DNA of 52,878 bases from Betaproteobacteria bacterium (GTDB lineage: Bacteria; Pseudomonadota; Gammaproteobacteria; Burkholderiales; SG8-39). Each line of letters opens with the position of its first letter. The stretch's first letter is position 1. Where the stretch lies: positions 1-52,878 of the forward strand of contig VBCA01000054.1 of the NCBI GenBank assembly GCA_005881575.1. Direction: 5' to 3'. A program made the translations under genes and the position numbers. The notes beneath the pieces are model-generated. The model made no database searches. It was not told the origin of the DNA and saw only the letters and a list, made by a program, of their open reading frames with translations. Below are positions 26,375-35,671 of the stretch, one piece after another.

Positions 26375-27635
26375 TGGTCACGCTCCCGTCCCTGGCGATT
26401 TTCCAGGGCATAACGCTGTTGTCCAGCCCGGGCACCCGGTAGTCCCGCTCGAAGGGTACTTTCCACCAATTGGCGATCTCCTCTCGCATCGCCTGCCTCT
26501 GCCCGATCTCGTCGGTGCAGCGCGACAGAATCGCGGTCTCGGTTCCATCCCACTTCCATGGGTAGGCGAATCGGACGTGCGCCATGCGTTGTGGAGTGTT
26601 CTTGAACTCGGCGCGGTTCCACTTCTTTCCGCCATCGGTGGATACTTCCACGGTCTTGACGGCGCCGCCGCCGGACCAGGCGAGCCCGCTGATCTCATAG
26701 AATCCGGGGCCAGGCAGCCGCTGTGTGCCGGACGGGTACGTGATGACCGACTTGGGCCCGATCTGTTCGCCGAGCGCAAGTTCTTTGTCCTCCGGACGGA
26801 GATGCCCGAATTCGTTGTAGTTCATGTAAAACCGGTCGACGAGCTTGATGCGCCGCAGAAACTTGGTGTGGTAGATGCCCTCGAATCCGGGAACCATGAT
26901 GCGCACGGGAAACCCTTGCTGTGGCCGCAGGGGCTCGCCATTCTGGCCGTAGGCGATGATGCAGTCGTCCATCGCTTTTTCGATGGGAATGCTCGATGCG
27001 CCCTTCACTTCCTCGGCGCCTTCAGCGACGAACCATTTCGCGCTGCCTTTCAGGCCGCATTCCTTGAGCAGCGTGGACAGCAGCACTCCTGTCCATTCGG
27101 AGCAGCTGGTCATCCCGTGCGTATCCTGCACGGTCTTTTGCTTCCCATTGTGCCGGTTTCCCGCACACTCGATGAAGTGCAACCGGGTGACTGACGGGAA
27201 GCGCTTCAATTCGTCCATGGTGAGGGTCAGGGGCCGATCCACCAGTCCGTGTATCGTGAGCGTGTGCTGCTTGGGGTCGATGTCCGGCAGGAAGGAGCCG
27301 CGGGTCGTCGCGATATAGTGCAACGACGATGGCGTGATCACGCCAACAGAATCCTGCAACGGCGTGGCCACGTGGAACACTTTGCCAAACACGTCGGGTG
27401 ACGGCCTGCCGCCGATGGGGTGCTGTACGCGCACCGAGGTCACGTATTTGGAACGCTGGCCGTATTCGATCTGCTCCTTGCTGCCGTGAATCATCGGAGA
27501 GGCATTCTCGCTGCCTGGAGTCATCGGATGGTCGTGCTGCGCTTGGGCCTTACCCCCTGTGCCCAACGTGATTCCACCGGCTAACGCGGCGCCGGCCTTG
27601 AGGAGCTCCCTGCGGCTGTTTCGTTTCGAATCCAT
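26361..27635 (-). CDS. soxC: Sulfite dehydrogenase/SoxC-like molybdoenzyme
   Basis: A 424-residue periplasmic enzyme of the sulfite-oxidase family. The N-terminus MDSKRNSRRELLKAGAALAG carries a Tat signal (SRRELLK). The catalytic Cys that binds molybdenum lies in FIECAGNRHN. Other markers are HGLVDRPLTLTMDELKRFPS, GFPVRIMVPGFEGIYHTKFL and the dimerisation domain around AWSGGGAVKTVEVSTDGGKK. It would oxidise sulfite or Sox-bound sulfane sulfur and pass electrons to the overlapping cytochrome c gene. No other sox genes (XYZAB) are in this window, so a stand-alone sulfite-oxidising role is likely. Confidence 0.9.
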   Translation of the reverse strand: MDSKRNSRRELLKAGAALAGGITLGTGGKAQAQHDHPMTPGSENASPMIHGSKEQIEYGQRSKYVTSVRVQHPIGGRPSPDVFGKVFHVATPLQDSVGVITPSSLHYIATTRGSFLPDIDPKQHTLTIHGLVDRPLTLTMDELKRFPSVTRLHFIECAGNRHNGKQKTVQDTHGMTSCSEWTGVLLSTLLKECGLKGSAKWFVAEGAEEVKGASSIPIEKAMDDCIIAYGQNGEPLRPQQGFPVRIMVPGFEGIYHTKFLRRIKLVDRFYMNYNEFGHLRPEDKELALGEQIGPKSVITYPSGTQRLPGPGFYEISGLAWSGGGAVKTVEVSTDGGKKWNRAEFKNTPQRMAHVRFAYPWKWDGTETAILSRCTDEIGQRQAMREEIANWWKVPFERDYRVPGLDNSVMPWKIARDGSVTNGLA

Positions 27636-27806
27636 TGGATCCCTCCTTCGAAGGTGATCAATGACACAACGACGGAATCACGTCCCGCGGACAAAAGTAT
27701 ATGCCGGCTTGCTAAATCTGCCCAGCGCCAGCCTATTCCAATGAGATTTGAGTCTGGCGCTGATCGCGGTGGCGCACCTCTTACAAAACGGCGCGCCGAT
27801 CAACGG

Positions 27807-30017
27807 CTACGCCAGGGCCGCCTTCACCCGCTCGGGCGTCAACGGCAGCTCGCGGATGCGCCTGCCGGTCGCGGCTGCGAACGCATTGGCGATGGCGGCC
27901 GCCGTCGGCCCTGGCGCGGCCTCGCCGGCACCGAGCGCGCGTTCGTTCGGCCGGTTGATCAGCACGGTCTCGACCTTGGGCACGTCCGGCATGGTGAGGA
28001 TCGGATAGTTCATCCAGTCCTCCGACAGGATCCCGTTGCGGTCGAACCGCACGTGCTCGTGCACGGTCCAGCTCATCGACTGGATGACGCCGCCTTCGAT
28101 CTGGTTGGTCAGCCCGTCGGGATTGATGATCTGCCCGGCATCGGCCGAGGTCCAGATGCGCGGCACCTTGACGATGCCGGCTGTGCGATTCACTTCAACC
28201 TCGGCTATCACCGCAATGTAGGCGGCCACGGTCTTGTAGCGCGCATAGCCGATGCCGCGGCCGCGCCGGCCATCACCCTTCTCGCCCGGTTTCCAAGCGG
28301 CGGCCTTGGCCACGGCCTCGATCACGGCGCGCTCGCGCTCGTCCTTGATGTGCGCGAGGCGGAACGCCACCGGGTCGATGCCGGCGGCGGCCGCGAGCTC
28401 GTCCATGAAGGACTCGATCGCAAACACGTTGGCATAGGCGCCGAGCGTGCGCAGCGCCGAGGTGCGCACCGGATTTTCCATGATCAGGTGGTGCGTGGTG
28501 CGCTGGCGCGGGAAATCGTAGAGCGTGATGGCGTTGCGGTCGCCCGCACCGTTCGGCTGCGCGGCATGGCGCGCCGGGCCAGGCCGCTTCGCATCGGCGA
28601 GGTACCAGCTCCCCATCAGATTGATGCCGTCGGGATCGCCCGGCCGCATGTTATGGCTCTGGCTCCAGACGTCGAAGGTCCAGCCGACCACGCGGCCACC
28701 GGCGACGGCCCCCTTGACCTTCATGGTCATGGCGGCGCCGTAAGGCTCCCACTTGAACTCGTCGTCACGCATCCATTGCAGCCGCACCGGCCGCCCATTG
28801 ACGGCGCGCGCCAGCATGGCGGCGTCGAAGGCAGCGTCGTCGGCGCCGTTGTGACCGTAGCAGCCGGGGCCTTCGGCGTGGATGCAGCGTATGTCGCGCG
28901 GCTGCAGACCGAGCGCCCTGGCGATGGTGGCACGCAGCGGAAAGACGCCCTGGCTGTGGGTCCAGACCGTGAGCTTGCCGTCCTTGAGCTCGGCCACCGC
29001 GCAGGAGGGCGCGATCGCGGCATGCGCCTGATAGGGCCGATGGTACGTCGCCTCGAGCACCTTGGCGCCGACCGGCACGGGCGCGTCCTTCTCGCCGATC
29101 ACCCTGTCCTCGCTGCGCAGGGACATGAGCTGCTCGTACATCTTCGCCGGATCGGGCAGCTCGGAGCCGCCCGACCACTTGGCGAACTCGATCAGCACAA
29201 GCCGCGCATTGATGGCCTGCTCCTCGCGCCGCGCCACCACGCCGAGAAAGCTGCCATCACGCACTACCGCGATGACTCCCGGCATGGCCTTGACCCTGGC
29301 CTCGTCGAAGCTGTCGAGCCTGGCGCCATAGCGTGGCGGCCGCACCACGCGGCCATGCACCATGCCAGGAAGGCGCAAGTCCTGCACGAAGGCGGCGCCG
29401 CCCGTCATCTTGGCCGGGATGTCGATGCGCGGCGCGGACTTGCCGACAATCTTATGCTGCGCGGCCGGCTTCGGCGGCACCTTGGCGGTTGCCTCGCGCT
29501 TGAGGTCCGCTTCCGCGGTGAGTTCACCGTAACCGACCTTGCGGCCGTCAGGCGCATGGATGACGCCATCCGTGACCTTGAGCGTGTCAGCGGCGGCGCC
29601 GAGCTTCTTGGCGGCGAGGTCAATGAGCAGGGCGCGCACCTCGGCGCCCGCCATACGCAGCGCGGTGCCGCTCTGCTCGATCGACTGGCTACCGGCGGTC
29701 TGCCCCTCATTAGGAGTCCGGCCGGTGTCGCCCGAGATCATCGTGACGCGCCCCAGCGGCACCTCGAGCTCCTCGGCAGCGATCTGGGCGAGCGCCGTCA
29801 CGATGCCCTGCCCGAGCTCGACCTTGCCGGTGAATACGGTGACGCTGCCGTCGGCATTGATGCGCAGCCAGGCATCAAGCGTGCGGTTGGTCTGCAGGCT
29901 GCCGGGGAGCCGCGCCGGGTCCTGCCCGAACACTACTTTTGGAACGAGGCTGAATGAGAGGACGATGCCACCGAGGGCGGCGGTGAAGTCGCGGCGCGTC
30001 AGGCGGGGAACGTCCAT
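27807..30017 (-). CDS. Xanthine-dehydrogenase-family molybdopterin-binding subunit (isoquinoline 1-oxidoreductase beta-like)
   Basis: The 736-residue subunit starts MDVPRLTRRDFTAALGGIVL, a Tat signal (LTRRDFT). Markers of the Mo-binding subunit are VFTGKVELGQGIVTALAQIA, GDTGRTPNEGQTAGSQSIEQ, and near the C-terminus the catalytic Glu in LGAGEAAPGPTAAAIANAF. GGAGGATC lies before the ATG. The stop of the small [2Fe-2S] gene is 2 bases upstream, so the pair forms a two-subunit, FAD-free hydroxylase like isoquinoline 1-oxidoreductase or membrane aldehyde dehydrogenases. No cytochrome subunit or XdhC-type chaperone is next to it. Confidence 0.92.
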   Translation of the reverse strand: MDVPRLTRRDFTAALGGIVLSFSLVPKVVFGQDPARLPGSLQTNRTLDAWLRINADGSVTVFTGKVELGQGIVTALAQIAAEELEVPLGRVTMISGDTGRTPNEGQTAGSQSIEQSGTALRMAGAEVRALLIDLAAKKLGAAADTLKVTDGVIHAPDGRKVGYGELTAEADLKREATAKVPPKPAAQHKIVGKSAPRIDIPAKMTGGAAFVQDLRLPGMVHGRVVRPPRYGARLDSFDEARVKAMPGVIAVVRDGSFLGVVARREEQAINARLVLIEFAKWSGGSELPDPAKMYEQLMSLRSEDRVIGEKDAPVPVGAKVLEATYHRPYQAHAAIAPSCAVAELKDGKLTVWTHSQGVFPLRATIARALGLQPRDIRCIHAEGPGCYGHNGADDAAFDAAMLARAVNGRPVRLQWMRDDEFKWEPYGAAMTMKVKGAVAGGRVVGWTFDVWSQSHNMRPGDPDGINLMGSWYLADAKRPGPARHAAQPNGAGDRNAITLYDFPRQRTTHHLIMENPVRTSALRTLGAYANVFAIESFMDELAAAAGIDPVAFRLAHIKDERERAVIEAVAKAAAWKPGEKGDGRRGRGIGYARYKTVAAYIAVIAEVEVNRTAGIVKVPRIWTSADAGQIINPDGLTNQIEGGVIQSMSWTVHEHVRFDRNGILSEDWMNYPILTMPDVPKVETVLINRPNERALGAGEAAPGPTAAAIANAFAAATGRRIRELPLTPERVKAALA

Positions 30018-30019
30018 CG

Positions 30020-30487
30020 TCAGATCCTCCCGTTCTGTCGCGCGGCGCGCAGGACGGCGCGGATGATCCGGTTGTGGGTGCCGCAGCGGCAGAGATTGTC
30101 GGCGAGCGCTGCCCGCACGTCCGCCTCCTGGGGTTGCGGATTGCGGTTGAGCAGGTCGGCCGCCGCCATGATCATGCCGCTCGCGCAATAGCCGCACTGA
30201 GCCGCCTGCTCATCGATGAAGGCCTTCTGCAGCGGGTGCGGCTTGTCGAGCGTGCCGAGCCCTTCGAGCGTGGTCACCTCGTTTCCCTCGATCGAGCCTA
30301 CCGGCGTCACGCAGGAGCGACTAGCCGCGCCGTTGACCAGCACCGTGCAGGCGCCGCATTGCGTCAGGCCGCAGCCGTATTTGGCGCCATTGAGCTCGAG
30401 ATCGTTGCGCAGCACGTAGAGCAGCGGCGTGTCCGGCTCGGCATCGACCGAGCGCGTCGCCCCGTTGACCTTCAGGCTGATGGCCAT
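30020..30487 (-). CDS. [2Fe-2S]-binding subunit (isoquinoline 1-oxidoreductase alpha-like)
   Basis: The 155-residue protein has the two clusters of xanthine-oxidase-type small subunits. The plant-type ferredoxin site is YGCGLTQCGACTVLVNG with a later SC; the second is QCGYCASGMIM with NLCRCGTHNRII. It opens MAISLKVNGATRSVDAEPDT. It lacks a signal peptide, so it is probably carried out folded with the Tat-signalled large subunit. It hands electrons from the molybdenum site to an outside acceptor. Confidence 0.94.
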   Translation of the reverse strand: MAISLKVNGATRSVDAEPDTPLLYVLRNDLELNGAKYGCGLTQCGACTVLVNGAASRSCVTPVGSIEGNEVTTLEGLGTLDKPHPLQKAFIDEQAAQCGYCASGMIMAAADLLNRNPQPQEADVRAALADNLCRCGTHNRIIRAVLRAARQNGRI

Positions 30488-30598
30488 TGTGGGTCTCCTC
30501 GAAGATGGCAGCGCGCGCTGCGCATTTTTCCTTGAATGATTCTATTTTGCGTCGGCGGGGAGTGTCGCGTCGAGGCCCCCGGAGATCGAATTTGAGTG

Positions 30599-30688
30599 TG
30601 GCGGAAGGTGTGAGATTCGAACTCACGAGAGGCTTGCGCCTCTGCCGGTTTTCAAGACCGGTGCCTTAAACCGCTCGGCCAACCTTCC
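30599..30688 (-). tRNA. tRNA-Ser (anticodon TGA)
   Basis: 90 nt. The acceptor GGAAGGT pairs with ACCTTCC, and CCA is encoded at 30601-30599. The anticodon loop is CTTGAAA (TGA) between CCGGT and ACCGG. A long variable arm (AGAGGCGCAAGCCTCT) and T-loop GTTCGAATC are present. Confidence 0.96.
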
Positions 30689-30857
30689 GGCATGCTACGG
30701 CAAGTGCCTGTCGGCGCTTGAAATTGTATCACCCGACCCCCACATTACCTCCTGCAATGGCGCCCCGAACACCGTCTCGCTATACTGGGCTGGGTGCGAA
30801 TCGAGAAACTCGAGCAGGTCTGACCGAGTCTAAAGACGCATCGACGATTCACGGAGG

Positions 30858-31568
30858 ATGAAAATGCAACCTGAACTTCAACCGATTCGGACCGGCAATT
30901 CCTTGCCGGCGCAAGACTATGCGGTGCAGCAGCACCGCGTGCTGCGCAACACCTATTGGCTGCTCGCGCTGTCGCTCATTCCCACGGTCATCGGCGCGGC
31001 GATCGGAACGAATCTCGACCTCGGGTTCATGCGCGCGAGCCCGATGCTCTCGTTCTTCGCGGTGCTCGCGATCTTCTACGGATGGATTTTCGCGATCGAG
31101 CGCAACCGCAACAGCTCGCTCGGCGTCGGCCTGCTCCTCGGGTTCACGCTGTTCATGGGGCTGCTGCTGGGACCATTGCTCCAGTCCGTGCTTGGATTGA
31201 AGAACGGCATCCAGCTCGTCGTAATGGCCTTCGGCGGCACTGCCGCAGTCTTCGCCGTGATGGCCGGAATCGCGACGACGACCAAACGCGACTTGAGCGG
31301 CATGGCGAATTTCCTCGCGGTGGGCGCGGTCGTCATCATGCTCGCGGTAGTCGCCAACGTCTTCTTCCAGAGCGTGACGGCGTACCTCGTGATCTTGGCG
31401 GGCTTCGTGCTGCTCTCGTCGCTCCTGATGCTGTGGCAGATCAACGCGATCGTGCGCGGCGGTGAGACGAACTATGTGTCGGCGACCCTGACGCTGTACG
31501 TCTCGATCTACAACCTGTTCTCGAGCCTGCTGCAACTGCTCGGCATCTTCGGCGGCAATCGCGACTGA
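30858..31568 (+). CDS. Bax inhibitor-1/YccA family membrane protein
   Basis: The 236-residue inner-membrane protein has about seven hydrophobic helices, among them TYWLLALSLIPTVIGAAIG, MLSFFAVLAIFYGWIFAIE and LVVMAFGGTAAVFAVMAGIA. It also has family blocks TKRDLSGMANFL and LYVSIYNLFSSLLQLLGIFG. The first codons (MKMQPELQPIRTG) are cytoplasmic; GGAGG lies before the ATG. YccA-type proteins bind and modulate the FtsH protease in E. coli; that role is inferred here. It is a single-gene unit ending in a bidirectional terminator. Confidence 0.92.
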   Translation: MKMQPELQPIRTGNSLPAQDYAVQQHRVLRNTYWLLALSLIPTVIGAAIGTNLDLGFMRASPMLSFFAVLAIFYGWIFAIERNRNSSLGVGLLLGFTLFMGLLLGPLLQSVLGLKNGIQLVVMAFGGTAAVFAVMAGIATTTKRDLSGMANFLAVGAVVIMLAVVANVFFQSVTAYLVILAGFVLLSSLLMLWQINAIVRGGETNYVSATLTLYVSIYNLFSSLLQLLGIFGGNRD

Positions 31569-31584
31569 GGTCTATCCTCCCTCG

Positions 31585-31612
31585 AAAAAAGGGCGCTCTA
31601 GCGCCCTTTTTT
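31585..31612. terminator. Bidirectional rho-independent terminator
   Basis: A6-GGGCGC, loop TCTA, GCGCCC-T6 is a perfect palindrome between the convergent Bax-inhibitor and rlmD genes; it works in both directions. Confidence 0.93.
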
Positions 31613-32906
31613 ATCGATCCCGCTCGAACAGCGCGATCGACTCCACATGCGAGGTGTGCGGAAACATGTTCACCACGCCGGCTGCGGCGAGCCGGTACCC
31701 CTGCACGTGAACGAGCACGCCGCTGTCGCGGGCGAGTGTCGCCGGATCGCACGCGACGTAGACGATTCGGGACGGTGACTTCGCGGCGAACGATTTGACC
31801 AGCTCGATCGCTCCTTCCCTCGGCGGATCGAGCAGCACCTTGTCGCACGCCGGCAAGCCGGCGCATGCAGCGGCGTCGAAGAGATCCGCGATCGCGAACC
31901 GGCAGCGATCGGCGAGGCCGTTGGCTCTGGCGTTCTCTTGCGCGCGTGCGACCAGGCCTGAGCTGCCTTCCACCCCGAGCACCTCGGCGCCGCGGCCTGC
32001 GATCGGCAGCGTGAAATTGCCCAGCCCGCAGAAAAAATCGGCGATTCTCTCGCCCGGCCGCGGATCGAGGAGCGACAGCGCCCGGACCACGAGCAGCCGG
32101 TTCACCGCGTGGTTGACCTGGGTGAAATCGGTCGGGCCGAACGCGATGCGAAGCCCGTATTCGGGCAGCGCGTAATACAGTCCCGGTGTCGCTAGCGGCC
32201 AGAACGGGCGCGCCGAATCGGGCCCTTCGGGCTGCAGCCACAGGTGCACGCCGTGCCGTTCGGCGAACTGCCTGAGGCGCCCGGCGTCGGCAGCCCCGGG
32301 CGATACCAGAACCCGGAACACCAGCACGACCTGCTCCTCGCCGACTGCAATTTCGATCTGGGGCAGTCGCCCCTGCATATCGAGCGAATCGACCAGCGCG
32401 CGCAAGGGTCGCAGGAGATCCGAGATGCGAGGGGGCAGCACCTCGCAACTGGTCATGTCCGTGACGTAGCGCGATTTGCGCTCGCGAAAGCCCACCAGCG
32501 ACCCGCCTTTCTTGGGCACCCAGCGGACCGACAATCGAGCCCGATGCCGGTAACCCCAGGAAAGCCCCTGGAGCGGCCGCATCAGCGTTTCCGCGTGCAC
32601 GCGGGCGATGTGCCAGAGCGCGTCTTCGAGCACGCGCTGCTTGGCCGCCACTTGCGCCCGCTCTTCGATGTGCTGCATCGAGCATCCGCCGCAGGTCCCG
32701 AAGAAAGCGCAGCGCGGGGAGACTCGCGCCGCGCCCTCCTGCTCGATCCGCACGATCTGCGCAGCTTCCCAAGCGGGCTTCTTGCGGTAAGCGGCGTATT
32801 CGACGAGCTCGCCGGGGATGGCGTTGTCGACGAACACCGCTTTTCCCCCGACGTGGGCGACGCCGCGCGCCTCCCGGTCGAGGGACTCGATGAGGGCGGT
32901 CGGCAT
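31611..32906 (-). CDS. rlmD: 23S rRNA (uracil-1939-C5)-methyltransferase RlmD
   Basis: The 431-residue SAM-dependent enzyme methylates U1939. An N-terminal TRAM domain spans residues 1-55 (ALIESLDREARGVAHVGGKA). The iron-sulfur cysteines are in CAFFGTCGGCSMQH, the SAM motif is FFCGLGNFTLPIAG, DPPREGA follows, and the catalytic Cys lies in VYVACDPATLARD. The ATG at 32906 begins the TRAM domain; the open frame continues upstream into the shadow of the exonuclease gene. It sits 14 bp behind that gene on the same strand. Confidence 0.95.
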   Translation of the reverse strand: MPTALIESLDREARGVAHVGGKAVFVDNAIPGELVEYAAYRKKPAWEAAQIVRIEQEGAARVSPRCAFFGTCGGCSMQHIEERAQVAAKQRVLEDALWHIARVHAETLMRPLQGLSWGYRHRARLSVRWVPKKGGSLVGFRERKSRYVTDMTSCEVLPPRISDLLRPLRALVDSLDMQGRLPQIEIAVGEEQVVLVFRVLVSPGAADAGRLRQFAERHGVHLWLQPEGPDSARPFWPLATPGLYYALPEYGLRIAFGPTDFTQVNHAVNRLLVVRALSLLDPRPGERIADFFCGLGNFTLPIAGRGAEVLGVEGSSGLVARAQENARANGLADRCRFAIADLFDAAACAGLPACDKVLLDPPREGAIELVKSFAAKSPSRIVYVACDPATLARDSGVLVHVQGYRLAAAGVVNMFPHTSHVESIALFERDR

Positions 32907-32920
32907 GGAGGACTGCGCGT

Positions 32921-33694
32921 TCAGCTCCACCGGCCGACGAACTCGCGCCAGTGGGACTCTTTGGAATGGGCGAGCGTGTCCCGGACCAGCTCCAGCTCGC
33001 GCCGGTAGAGCGCCTCGTCGCAGGCGCCGCGCAAAAGCTGGAAACGCTGGAAAACGAGGTAGGTGTTGGCCACGTCGGTTTCGCAATACTTCCGGATATC
33101 GTCGATCTTTCCCGACTGATACGCTTCCCAGACCTTCGATCCGTCCATCCCCAGCTTTCCGGGAAATCCGAGCAGGCGCGCAACCTCGTCGAGCGGCGCC
33201 TGGCCGCGATTCTGGTAAAGCGAGAGGACGTCCATCAGGTCGACGTGCCTCATGTGAAAGCGGTTGAGATAATTGTTGTACCTGAAGTCCTTGTCCTCGT
33301 CACCCTGTTCCCAGTAGCGCGGCGCGCTCACGCCGTGAACGAGGCTGCGGTAGTGCAGCACCGGAAGGTCAAAGCCGCCGCCGTTCCACGATACGAGCTG
33401 CGGGGTGTACTTCTCTATGCCGTCGAAAAAGCGCCGGATGAGGACGGCCTCGCCTTCTTCGGCGCTGCCCAGGGACCAGCAGCGGAACGAATCCTCGTCG
33501 CGCAGCGCGCAGGCGATCGCCACCACCCGGTGCTGATGCAAAGGGAGGAAGTCGTGGCCCGTCCTTGCGCGCCGCTCGCGAAACGCGAATTCCGCGACGT
33601 CGTGGTCGGAGATCTGCGCCTCGATGCCGTGCAGCAGGCGCAGGCCGGCGATGTCCGGCACCGTCTCGATATCGAATGCGAGGATCGGCGTCAT
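32921..33694 (-). CDS. PolB-related 3'-5' exonuclease
   Basis: The 257-residue protein has a DEDDy-type RNase H fold. Motif I is FDIETVPD, motif II is in VSWNGGGFDLPVL, motif III is YCETDVANTYL, and DLMDVLSLY lies between. This matches the predicted 3'-5' exonuclease group related to the PolB exonuclease domain (PF10108), common in Proteobacteria beside rlmD or cysM. It is a free-standing exonuclease, since no polymerase domain follows. Substrate is not known. Confidence 0.9.
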   Translation of the reverse strand: MTPILAFDIETVPDIAGLRLLHGIEAQISDHDVAEFAFRERRARTGHDFLPLHQHRVVAIACALRDEDSFRCWSLGSAEEGEAVLIRRFFDGIEKYTPQLVSWNGGGFDLPVLHYRSLVHGVSAPRYWEQGDEDKDFRYNNYLNRFHMRHVDLMDVLSLYQNRGQAPLDEVARLLGFPGKLGMDGSKVWEAYQSGKIDDIRKYCETDVANTYLVFQRFQLLRGACDEALYRRELELVRDTLAHSKESHWREFVGRWS

Positions 33695-33715
33695 TCGCCT
33701 GCGCGGTGAACGCCG

Positions 33716-34624
33716 TCAGTCTGGAAAAACGCCTGTCGAAAGGTAGCGGTCGCCGCGGTCACAGATGATCGTCACGATGGTCGCGTTCTCGACTTCGCGC
33801 GAGATTCTCAACGCGACCGCGAGCGCGCCGCCGGATGAAATGCCCGCGAAGATGCCTTCCTCGCGCGCCATGCGGCGCGCCATCTCCTCGGCGTCGGCCT
33901 GGCCCACGTATTCCAGCCGGTCCACGCGCGCCTTGTCGTAGATCTTCGGCAGGTAGGCTTCGGGCCATTTGCGGATGCCCGGGATCTGCGAGCCCTCCTC
34001 GGGCTGGCATCCGACGATCTGGATTCTGGGGTTTTTTTCCTTGAAGAAGCGCGAGCAACCCATGATGGTCCCGGTGGTGCCCATGCTGCTGACGAAATGC
34101 GTGATCGTCCCCTTCGTGTCGCGCCAGATTTCCGGCCCCGTGCCCTCGTAGTGCGACAGCGGATTGTCGGGGTTGGCGAACTGATCGAGGATGCGCCCCC
34201 TGCCCTCGCGCTGCATCTTTTCGGCGAGGTCGCGCGCCGCCTCCATCCCGCCCGCCTTGGGCGTGAGGATGATCTCCGCGCCGAAGGCGCGCATGGTCTG
34301 GCGCCGCTCGGCGGACAGGTGCTCGGGCATGACGAGGATCATGCGGTAGCCGCGAATCGCCGCCGCCATCGCGAGCGCGATGCCGGTGTTGCCGCTCGTC
34401 GCTTCGATCAGCGCGTCGCCGGGCTTGATCGTCCCGCGCTTCTCCGCGCGCACGATCATCGACATCGCGGGCCGGTCCTTCACCGAGCCCGCGGGATTGT
34501 TGCCCTCGAGCTTGGCGAGGACGATGTTGGAGGTCTTTCCCGGCAGGCGCTTCAGGCGCACCAGCGGCGTGTCGCCGACGGTATCCTCGATCGTCTTGTA
34601 GGTGAGCTCCGGATTGCGGTCCAT
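33716..34624 (-). CDS. cysM: Cysteine synthase B
   Basis: The 302-residue PLP enzyme makes cysteine from O-acetylserine and sulfide or thiosulfate. Its PLP-lysine is in GNNPAGSVKDRPA, the phosphate loop is ATSGNTGIALA, and SSMGTTGTIMGCSRFFKE follows. The arginine- and glutamate-rich active-site segment around CQPEEGSQIPGIRKW separates CysM from CysK. The ATG at 34624 leaves a 4-base gap after hldD; an ATG at 34642 would overlap hldD instead. Confidence 0.95.
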   Translation of the reverse strand: MDRNPELTYKTIEDTVGDTPLVRLKRLPGKTSNIVLAKLEGNNPAGSVKDRPAMSMIVRAEKRGTIKPGDALIEATSGNTGIALAMAAAIRGYRMILVMPEHLSAERRQTMRAFGAEIILTPKAGGMEAARDLAEKMQREGRGRILDQFANPDNPLSHYEGTGPEIWRDTKGTITHFVSSMGTTGTIMGCSRFFKEKNPRIQIVGCQPEEGSQIPGIRKWPEAYLPKIYDKARVDRLEYVGQADAEEMARRMAREEGIFAGISSGGALAVALRISREVENATIVTIICDRGDRYLSTGVFPD

Positions 34625-34628
34625 GTTT

Positions 34629-35660
34629 CTATGATATCCCATGGCGCGGCGTATCCGCCGCCGCTTTTCGCTCGTCGAGCAGCTGGCGGCAATAGCGGCC
34701 GACGCCCTCCTCGACCGCGAGGAAAGGGGCGGAGTAGCCGGAACGGCGCAGCGCGCCGACGTCGGCTTGAGTGAAATTTTGGTACTTGCCTTTGAGCGCG
34801 TCCGGAAAAGGCGCGTACTCGATCAGACCCTGACTGCGAGCCTCCGCCAGGTCCACGGGTGGATCGCCTTTTGCATTGCGGCAGCAGTTGATCGTGGCGA
34901 GCGCCACGTCGTTGAAGCTCTGCGCCCTCCCGGTGCCGGCGTTGAAGATGCCCGACAGCTCGGGGTGGTCGAGAAAGTGCAGGTTGATCTTGACGACGTC
35001 CTCGACCGAGATGAAGTCGCGGCGCTGCTCGCCGTCCCCGTACCCCCCCGACCCGACAAAGGGACGCACGCGCCGCTCCGCCGAATACTGGTTGAAAAAA
35101 TGCCAGGCCACCGACGCCATGCGGCCCTTGTGCCATTCGTTCATGCCGTACACGTTGAAGTAGCGGAACCCGGCGATCTGCGAGCCCGCTTCGCCCAGGC
35201 GCCGCCGGACGGCCTGATCGAACAGGAATTTCGAGTAGCCGTAGATGTTGAGCGGCGCCTCGGACTTCCGTTCCTCGCGAAACTCCGTGCCCGCGCCGTA
35301 GACCGCCGCCGAAGACGCATAGAGGAGAGGGACCTGGTCCTCGATGCAGAATTCGAGCAGCGCCATCGAATAGCGGTAATTGTTCTCCATCATGAAGCGG
35401 CCGTCGGTCTCCATGGTGTCGGAACAGGCGCCCTGATGGAACACGATGTCGATCGACCCGGATAAATCGCCCGCCTCCAGACGCCTCCGGAATTCGTCCT
35501 TGTCGAGATAATCGGCGATCTCGCAGGCCGCCAGGTTGCGGAATTTGTCGCTGCCCTCCAGGTCGTCCACGGCGAGGATCTGGGTTTCTCCGCGCGCGTT
35601 GAGCGCCCGGACGAGATTCGATCCGATGAATCCCGCAGCGCCGGTGACTACGTAGTACAC
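34629..35660 (-). CDS. hldD: ADP-L-glycero-D-manno-heptose 6-epimerase
   Basis: A 343-residue short-chain dehydrogenase that epimerises ADP-heptose for the LPS inner core. The NADP site is [17 protein letters not shown], followed by [15 protein letters not shown], the catalytic Tyr/Lys motif [12 protein letters not shown] and [15 protein letters not shown]. It lies directly after the heptose-7-phosphate kinase gene on the same strand, 11 bp apart. Confidence 0.96.
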   Translation of the reverse strand: MYYVVTGAAGFIGSNLVRALNARGETQILAVDDLEGSDKFRNLAACEIADYLDKDEFRRRLEAGDLSGSIDIVFHQGACSDTMETDGRFMMENNYRYSMALLEFCIEDQVPLLYASSAAVYGAGTEFREERKSEAPLNIYGYSKFLFDQAVRRRLGEAGSQIAGFRYFNVYGMNEWHKGRMASVAWHFFNQYSAERRVRPFVGSGGYGDGEQRRDFISVEDVVKINLHFLDHPELSGIFNAGTGRAQSFNDVALATINCCRNAKGDPPVDLAEARSQGLIEYAPFPDALKGKYQNFTQADVGALRRSGYSAPFLAVEEGVGRYCRQLLDERKAAADTPRHGIS

Positions 35661-35671
35661 GTCTGCCTCGC

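Noticed and set aside
27654..29957. A 767-codon plus-strand open frame opposite the molybdenum subunit gene
   Set aside because: High-GC antisense shadow. The product has His/Arg/Asp-rich composition and no domain, whereas the minus frame has all the family motifs and a Tat signal.
32907..33086. Longer N-terminus for rlmD
   Set aside because: The extra 60 codons are an Arg-rich shadow of the exonuclease gene; the TRAM domain starts at the ATG at 32906.
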